Assembly: GCA_011052255.1 (NCBI GenBank)
Contig: DRJJ01000265.1
Coordinates: 1 to 11,382 of the forward strand
Direction: 5' to 3'
Origin: Gammaproteobacteria bacterium
Lineage (GTDB): Bacteria > Pseudomonadota > Gammaproteobacteria > DRJJ01
DNA: 11,382 nt
Each line of letters opens with the position of its first letter. Positions within the stretch are counted from its first letter, which is position 1. The notes under the pieces are model-generated. The model did no database searches. It was not told the DNA's origin and saw only the letters and a list, made by a program, of their open reading frames with translations. A program made the translations under genes and the position numbers. Shown here piece after piece: positions 7,827-11,382 of this stretch.

Positions 7827-8229
7827 CTGGGCCTGTTGAGTAGATATCAATATCACTACGAACACCCGGGCTCAGGTATTTGTAGTTATTGCCCCAGGGG
7901 TCCTTGGGTACACGCTTGAGATAACCACCTTTCTGCCAGTTTTTGGCACCTTCCGGTTTGGTTACCAGCGCATTAAGCCCCTGTTCTGTATCGGGATAGG
8001 TGTAATTCTGGAGCCGGTACATTTCCAGGGCTTGTTCAATTGTCCTGATATCTGATTTCGCTGTTGTTTTGCGTGCTTCATCAGGCTTGCCCATGATCTT
8101 GGGTACGATCATGGCGGCCAGAATCCCGAGTATCACGACTACCACCATCACCTCGATCAGTGTAAAACCAGCCTGGATTACCGGTCGTCTCATATCAGAA
8201 TTTGTTATATTTTTACAAGGTATTGCCAT
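7783..8229 (-). CDS. gspG: Type II secretion major pseudopilin GspG
   Basis: GspG is the main subunit of the periplasmic pseudopilus that acts as a piston for secretion. The 148-residue product has a leader ending QAG, then FTLIEVMVVVVILGILAAMI, almost the family consensus, with Glu at mature position 5. The classic downstream motifs are all present: IEQALEMYRLQNYTYPDTEQGL (as YPDTEQGL), GGYLKRVPKDPWGNNYKYLSPG and the C-terminal Asp-rich calcium site in STGPDAQNQDDDIGNW. The ATG at 8229 gives a 21-residue leader and has a GAAGTGAG ribosome site 8 nt upstream. An internal ATG at 8193 gives a more usual 9-residue leader but has no clear ribosome site. It is the first gene of the minus-strand T2SS operon. 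Confidence 0.96.
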   Translation of the reverse strand: MAIPCKNITNSDMRRPVIQAGFTLIEVMVVVVILGILAAMIVPKIMGKPDEARKTTAKSDIRTIEQALEMYRLQNYTYPDTEQGLNALVTKPEGAKNWQKGGYLKRVPKDPWGNNYKYLSPGVRSDIDIYSTGPDAQNQDDDIGNWNL

Positions 8230-8316
8230 GATTGTATCTCACTTCATATATTCCACTTCAAGGCTGGCTGAGCGGTTTGTCGTTATTAGCGCATATCCAG
8301 CAGTAACAAACAGTCT

Positions 8317-8335
8317 AACACTATATTATAGTGTT
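8317..8335. repeat. Perfect 9-bp inverted repeat in the gspG/rfbD divergent region
   Basis: The arms are AACACTATA and TATAGTGTT, separated by one T, and pairing stops at the flanking bases. The 19-bp dyad sits about 88 nt before gspG and about 122 nt before rfbD. Its centre contains TATAAT on the minus strand (8325-8330) and TATATT on the plus strand. A short, AT-rich near-palindrome between divergent genes fits a repressor or activator site that overlaps a promoter, but no regulator can be named. Confidence 0.5.
8325..8330 (-). promoter_or_regulatory. Possible -10 element of the gsp operon
   Basis: A perfect TATAAT on the minus strand lies inside the 19-bp dyad, placing a start site near 8317 and a leader of roughly 88 nt before gspG. 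The -35 region at 17 nt reads CATGTT, which is poor, so an activator may be needed or the match may be chance in AT-rich DNA. Confidence 0.3.
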
Positions 8336-8456
8336 TATGGTGATACAAACATGCGCTGCCTGCGTTCCTGTAAGATGTGACGCATAACCCGCATTTTCGA
8401 CCAGTAGCCTGGATGATACGATAAGATCATTTATCAAAACTCACGGGAACATAACG

Positions 8457-9353
8457 ATGCAGCGAATTGTGCTTACAGGTACGAATGGACAACTTGGCCA
8501 TGAAATGATGGGGCGGCTGTCTGAATTGGGTGAATTACACGCTTTTGACAGAAGTACACTGGATTTGACCAATACTGAGCAGATTCGCGATATTATGCGC
8601 ACCCTCAATCCGCATATAATTGTTAACGCGGCCGCCTATACAGCAGTAGACCGTGCGGAAGAGGAGCCCGAAAAAGCCCGACTGGTTAATGCACAGGCTC
8701 CCCGGATACTGGCTGAAGAAGCAAAACGCTGTGATGCCTTGCTGGTACATTACTCTACAGACTATGTTTTTGATGGGCAGGGCAACAAGCCCTGGACCGA
8801 GGATCAGCCTACTGCACCATTGAGTGTGTATGGAGAGACCAAGCGTGCAGGTGAACTGGCAATTGCAGAGGTGGGTTGTGCGCATCTGATTTTTCGCACT
8901 TCCTGGGTGTATGGGTTGCACGGCGCTAATTTCGTCAAAACAATGCTGAAGCTGGCGCGCGAACGACCTCAGTTGAGCATTATAGATGACCAGATAGGTG
9001 CTCCGACCTCGGCGCAGGTGATTTCAGACATTAGTGTCAAAATATTGCGCCAGGGCCAGCACGCATTTTATAAACATTTTCTAGAATATTCAGGTATTTA
9101 CAACCTGGTATGCAATGGTGAGACCAGTTGGTACGGGTTTGCACAGCAGATATTCAGCGAGGCCCGGAAATGTGGTGAAAAGCTTGCACTGCAGGATGTG
9201 CACGCGATTCCCGGCTCACAGTACCCCACTCTGGCTACTAGGCCGATGAATTCACGCCTGAATACAGACAAAATTCGAGCTGCTTTTGACATCAAACTGC
9301 CTGACTGGGAATCGTCACTGGCACGCTGTTTTCCTGGAATACTGGATAAATGA
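8457..9353 (+). CDS. rfbD: dTDP-4-dehydrorhamnose reductase
   Basis: This cytoplasmic enzyme (RmlD) does the last step of dTDP-L-rhamnose synthesis: NAD(P)H-dependent reduction of dTDP-4-dehydro-L-rhamnose. The 298-residue protein is an extended short-chain dehydrogenase of normal length. The nucleotide-binding motif GTNGQLG is at 8-14, VNAAAYTAVDRAE at 56-68, the catalytic Ser/Thr in STDYVFDG at 100-107, and the YxxxK pair at Tyr125 and Lys129 (VYGETK). FRTSWVYG lies at 146-153, with QIGAPTSA (179-186) and ATRPMNSRL (260-268) contributing to substrate binding. The ATG follows a GGGA 8 nt upstream. The other three rml genes are not in the window, so they must lie elsewhere or further right. 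It is divergent from gspG and upstream of the kinase gene, which suggests an extracellular polysaccharide locus. Confidence 0.95.
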   Translation: MQRIVLTGTNGQLGHEMMGRLSELGELHAFDRSTLDLTNTEQIRDIMRTLNPHIIVNAAAYTAVDRAEEEPEKARLVNAQAPRILAEEAKRCDALLVHYSTDYVFDGQGNKPWTEDQPTAPLSVYGETKRAGELAIAEVGCAHLIFRTSWVYGLHGANFVKTMLKLARERPQLSIIDDQIGAPTSAQVISDISVKILRQGQHAFYKHFLEYSGIYNLVCNGETSWYGFAQQIFSEARKCGEKLALQDVHAIPGSQYPTLATRPMNSRLNTDKIRAAFDIKLPDWESSLARCFPGILDK

Positions 9354-9365
9354 CAGGGTTTATCC

Positions 9366-9425
9366 GTCTGTTATTTAACATCTGAGTATGCGATGATAGT
9401 ATATTATGTATGGATATTAACAGAC
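9366..9425. repeat. Inverted repeat between rfbD and prsK
   Basis: The arms GTCTGTTA (9366-9373) and TAACAGAC (9418-9425) are perfect 8-bp complements around a 44-nt AT-rich spacer. There is no U-run to make a terminator. It could be a paired operator upstream of the kinase gene, or it could be chance. Confidence 0.3.
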
Positions 9426-9430
9426 TGATT

Positions 9431-9436
9431 TATAAT
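9431..9436 (+). promoter_or_regulatory. Possible -10 element for prsK
   Basis: A perfect TATAAT lies about 110 nt before the kinase GTG, just after the inverted repeat at 9366-9425. The -35 region (GTATGG at 17 nt spacing) is poor. The AT-rich setting raises the chance of a random match. Confidence 0.25.
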
Positions 9437-9546
9437 AAATTTTTACATTAGGGACGGATGTTTTTAGCTATGGTCATGTGGCCTGTATCAATCAAACAAT
9501 CACATGCAACACCATGTGTTGTCAAAAACCCAGGGACTTACAATCT

Positions 9547-11382
9547 GTGCAGATAGGAATTGTTGGTTACCTCTTTTCCGGTGCAGCCTTTTCGGTCATG
9601 GCACTCTTGTTGCTGACCAGCTGGAAGGGCCGACTCCTGGGCGGCTTGCTGGTATTAGCCGTTATTACAAATGTTGCCTGGTCAGGCCTGTTGGCATATG
9701 AACTGTATGACCAGCCGTATGACTTTGGCCAGGATTCATTCATAGAGTGGCTACGTTTTACATTATGGATCGTCTTTCTGCTGAAACTGCTTGATCTTCT
9801 ACAGGCAGGCTTCAGCGTCAGGCAAAGCATTGCGAGACGCTGGATGCCTGCAGTAGCGTTGAGCACTTTGCTGGTGACTCTGGGTCTGACACTTTACCTG
9901 GAGTATTTCGCTCTGGAGATGTGGGCAGTAAAGAAGACCTACTACCATTCTATTATCAATCTCAGTCTGAGTCTGGTCGGGCTGATGTTAACCGAGCAAC
10001 TGTTCCGTAATTCACGACTGGAAAAGCGCTGGTCTGTTAAATACCTGTTTCTGGGTCTGGCGACTCTTTTTGGCTACGATTTTCTACTCTACGCCGATGC
10101 TACCCTGTTCAAGACACTGGACGAAAACCTGTGGCTTGCTCGGGGCTATGTTAGTTCCATTGCTGTGCCGTTACTGGCGATAGCGGTTGCGCGTAACAGG
10201 CAGTGGTCAGTTGATATCTTTGTATCCCGTGCGCTGGTATTTTATTCTACCAGCTTGATAGCTGCCGGACTGTACTTACTCGTGATGGCGGCTGCGGGTT
10301 ACTATATTCAGCGTTATGGCGGTGACTGGGGTGATGTATTTTTTACCGTTTTCATGTTTGTGGCGTTTATTTTGCTGGTGCTACTGCTTTTTTCAGATAC
10401 GCTCAGAGCATATATCAAGCTGAATTTAAGCAAACATTTTTTCCGTTACAAATACGACTACAGGGAAGAGTGGTTAAAACTCACAGAAAAAATGTCGCAA
10501 TCTGCGGTAGGATCAGAATTACATAAAGTAGTTATCCGTTCACTGGCAGATATTATGGCCTGTAGTGGTGGCATGTTATGGTTGCGCGAAGAAGCTATTG
10601 GTTATGTTTGTATGGCACAACGGAATATTGATGCGCCAACGCATATGTTTCCGCTAAACGATCCCCTGATGAAGAAATTACGTGATCAGCGTGAAATTAT
10701 CGATATACAGGCGTACAGGAAGAAAGATGTCCAGGAAAATGGGGAAGAGATTCCGAACTGGTTATATGAGATGAAAAAACCCTGGTTGTTGATACCGCTT
10801 ATGCATCAGGAAGAGTTGCAGGGTTTTGTGATATTAAACAAATCGCGTGTGGATCGGGAAATAAACTGGGAAGACCGGGATCTGCTGAACGCGGCATCGT
10901 TTCATGTTGCAAGTTATCTGGCTTTCTGGAAGGCATCAGAGGCCCTAAAGCAGGGCGACCAGTTTGCAGCATTCAATCGCCTGTCATCATTTGTCGTGCA
11001 TGATCTGAAGAACCTGATAATGCAACTTAGCCTGGTGGTCAGAAATTCAGAAAAGTTCAGGGACAATCCAGAGTTTTACCAGGATGCATTCAAAACGGTC
11101 AGAAAGGCGACAGAAAAAATGCAACGATTGCTGGAGCAACTTGCAAAAGGCCGGTTTGAACTGCAGAAGCCGGAAGTACTGGTTCTGGAGCATGTACTGG
11201 AGCAGGTGGTTAGTGAGTTCTCGGGCTACAGACCCGCACCAAAGCTGGATTCCAGCCTGGCTGATGAAAGAGTAGTGGCGAGTCGCGACCGGTTTGTATC
11301 AGTGTTGGGTCACCTGATTCGTAATGCACAGGAAGCCACCGCTGATGATGGACAGGTAACTGTACGTGCAGAGCAGCTGAAC
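9547..11382 (+). CDS. prsK: PEP-CTERM system histidine kinase PrsK (3' end cut by window edge)
   Basis: This is a membrane sensor kinase that, in exosortase/PEP-CTERM systems, pairs with the sigma-54 activator PrsR. The 612 residues seen contain an N-terminal multi-helix membrane domain (about 4-285, roughly eight hydrophobic segments). The family-typical KHFFRYKYDYREEWLKL follows at 296-312, then a GAF-like region (about 325-465) with WLLIPLMHQEELQGFVILN at 413-431. The phosphoacceptor box has His485 in VVHDLKNLIMQLS, and an N box LIRNAQEAT lies at 590-598. The last part of the ATP-binding domain (G boxes) lies outside; full-length relatives are near 690 residues. The GTG start has AGGGA 10 nt upstream and puts GYLF close to the N-terminus, as in relatives. 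An in-frame ATG at 9514 would add 11 residues. No stop occurs up to the edge. Confidence 0.9.
   Translation, partial: MQIGIVGYLFSGAAFSVMALLLLTSWKGRLLGGLLVLAVITNVAWSGLLAYELYDQPYDFGQDSFIEWLRFTLWIVFLLKLLDLLQAGFSVRQSIARRWMPAVALSTLLVTLGLTLYLEYFALEMWAVKKTYYHSIINLSLSLVGLMLTEQLFRNSRLEKRWSVKYLFLGLATLFGYDFLLYADATLFKTLDENLWLARGYVSSIAVPLLAIAVARNRQWSVDIFVSRALVFYSTSLIAAGLYLLVMAAAGYYIQRYGGDWGDVFFTVFMFVAFILLVLLLFSDTLRAYIKLNLSKHFFRYKYDYREEWLKLTEKMSQSAVGSELHKVVIRSLADIMACSGGMLWLREEAIGYVCMAQRNIDAPTHMFPLNDPLMKKLRDQREIIDIQAYRKKDVQENGEEIPNWLYEMKKPWLLIPLMHQEELQGFVILNKSRVDREINWEDRDLLNAASFHVASYLAFWKASEALKQGDQFAAFNRLSSFVVHDLKNLIMQLSLVVRNSEKFRDNPEFYQDAFKTVRKATEKMQRLLEQLAKGRFELQKPEVLVLEHVLEQVVSEFSGYRPAPKLDSSLADERVVASRDRFVSVLGHLIRNAQEATADDGQVTVRAEQLN

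Noticed and set aside
9319..9334. Sigma-54-like TGGCAC with a T-rich -12 region before prsK
   Set aside because: It lacks the essential GC at -12 and lies inside the end of rfbD; one half-match is not enough.
9567..9866. Minus-strand frame of 99 codons
   Set aside because: It is antisense to the membrane domain of prsK and has no ribosome site or recognisable family.

Overview
The window comes from a Gram-negative proteobacterium, most likely a gammaproteobacterium of moderate GC. The evidence is a nearly complete type II secretion (T2SS, general secretory pathway) gene cluster next to a dTDP-rhamnose gene and a PrsK-type histidine kinase. PrsK belongs to exopolysaccharide/exosortase (PEP-CTERM) systems, which are known mainly from environmental beta- and gammaproteobacteria. 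I cannot name the genus.

Left and centre (1-8229, all on the minus strand, so transcription runs right to left): gspG, gspH, gspI, gspJ, gspK, gspL, gspM and gspN are packed with touching or overlapping ends. A gap of about 206 bp follows, then gspD and the first 147 codons of gspE, which runs off the left edge. GspG is the major pseudopilin and GspH/I/J/K the minor ones. GspL and GspM form the inner-membrane platform that holds the GspE ATPase, GspN is an accessory inner-membrane protein, and GspD is the outer-membrane secretin. No gspC is present, and gspF, if it is nearby, lies beyond the left edge. The order G-H-I-J-K-L-M-N-D-E differs from the usual C-D-E-F-G-...-N order. It resembles the arrangement with D after N, but with E following D.

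Middle right (8230-8456): a divergent intergenic region between gspG and rfbD. It carries a perfect 9-bp inverted repeat with a TATAAT hexamer on the gsp strand.

Right (8457-11382, plus strand): rfbD (dTDP-4-dehydrorhamnose reductase) is complete. After 193 bp, a membrane histidine kinase of the PrsK family starts at a GTG and runs off the right edge after 612 codons. It has an N-terminal multi-helix membrane domain, a GAF-like region, an HDLKN phosphoacceptor box and an N box; the remaining ATP-binding motifs lie outside the window. PrsK normally works with the sigma-54 activator PrsR to control PEP-CTERM/exosortase genes, so an exopolysaccharide/exosortase locus may continue to the right. 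That is inference.

The window looks like well-organised core or housekeeping accessory DNA. I see no insertion sequences, CRISPR arrays, tRNAs, rRNAs or broken genes, and no convincing undescribed system.
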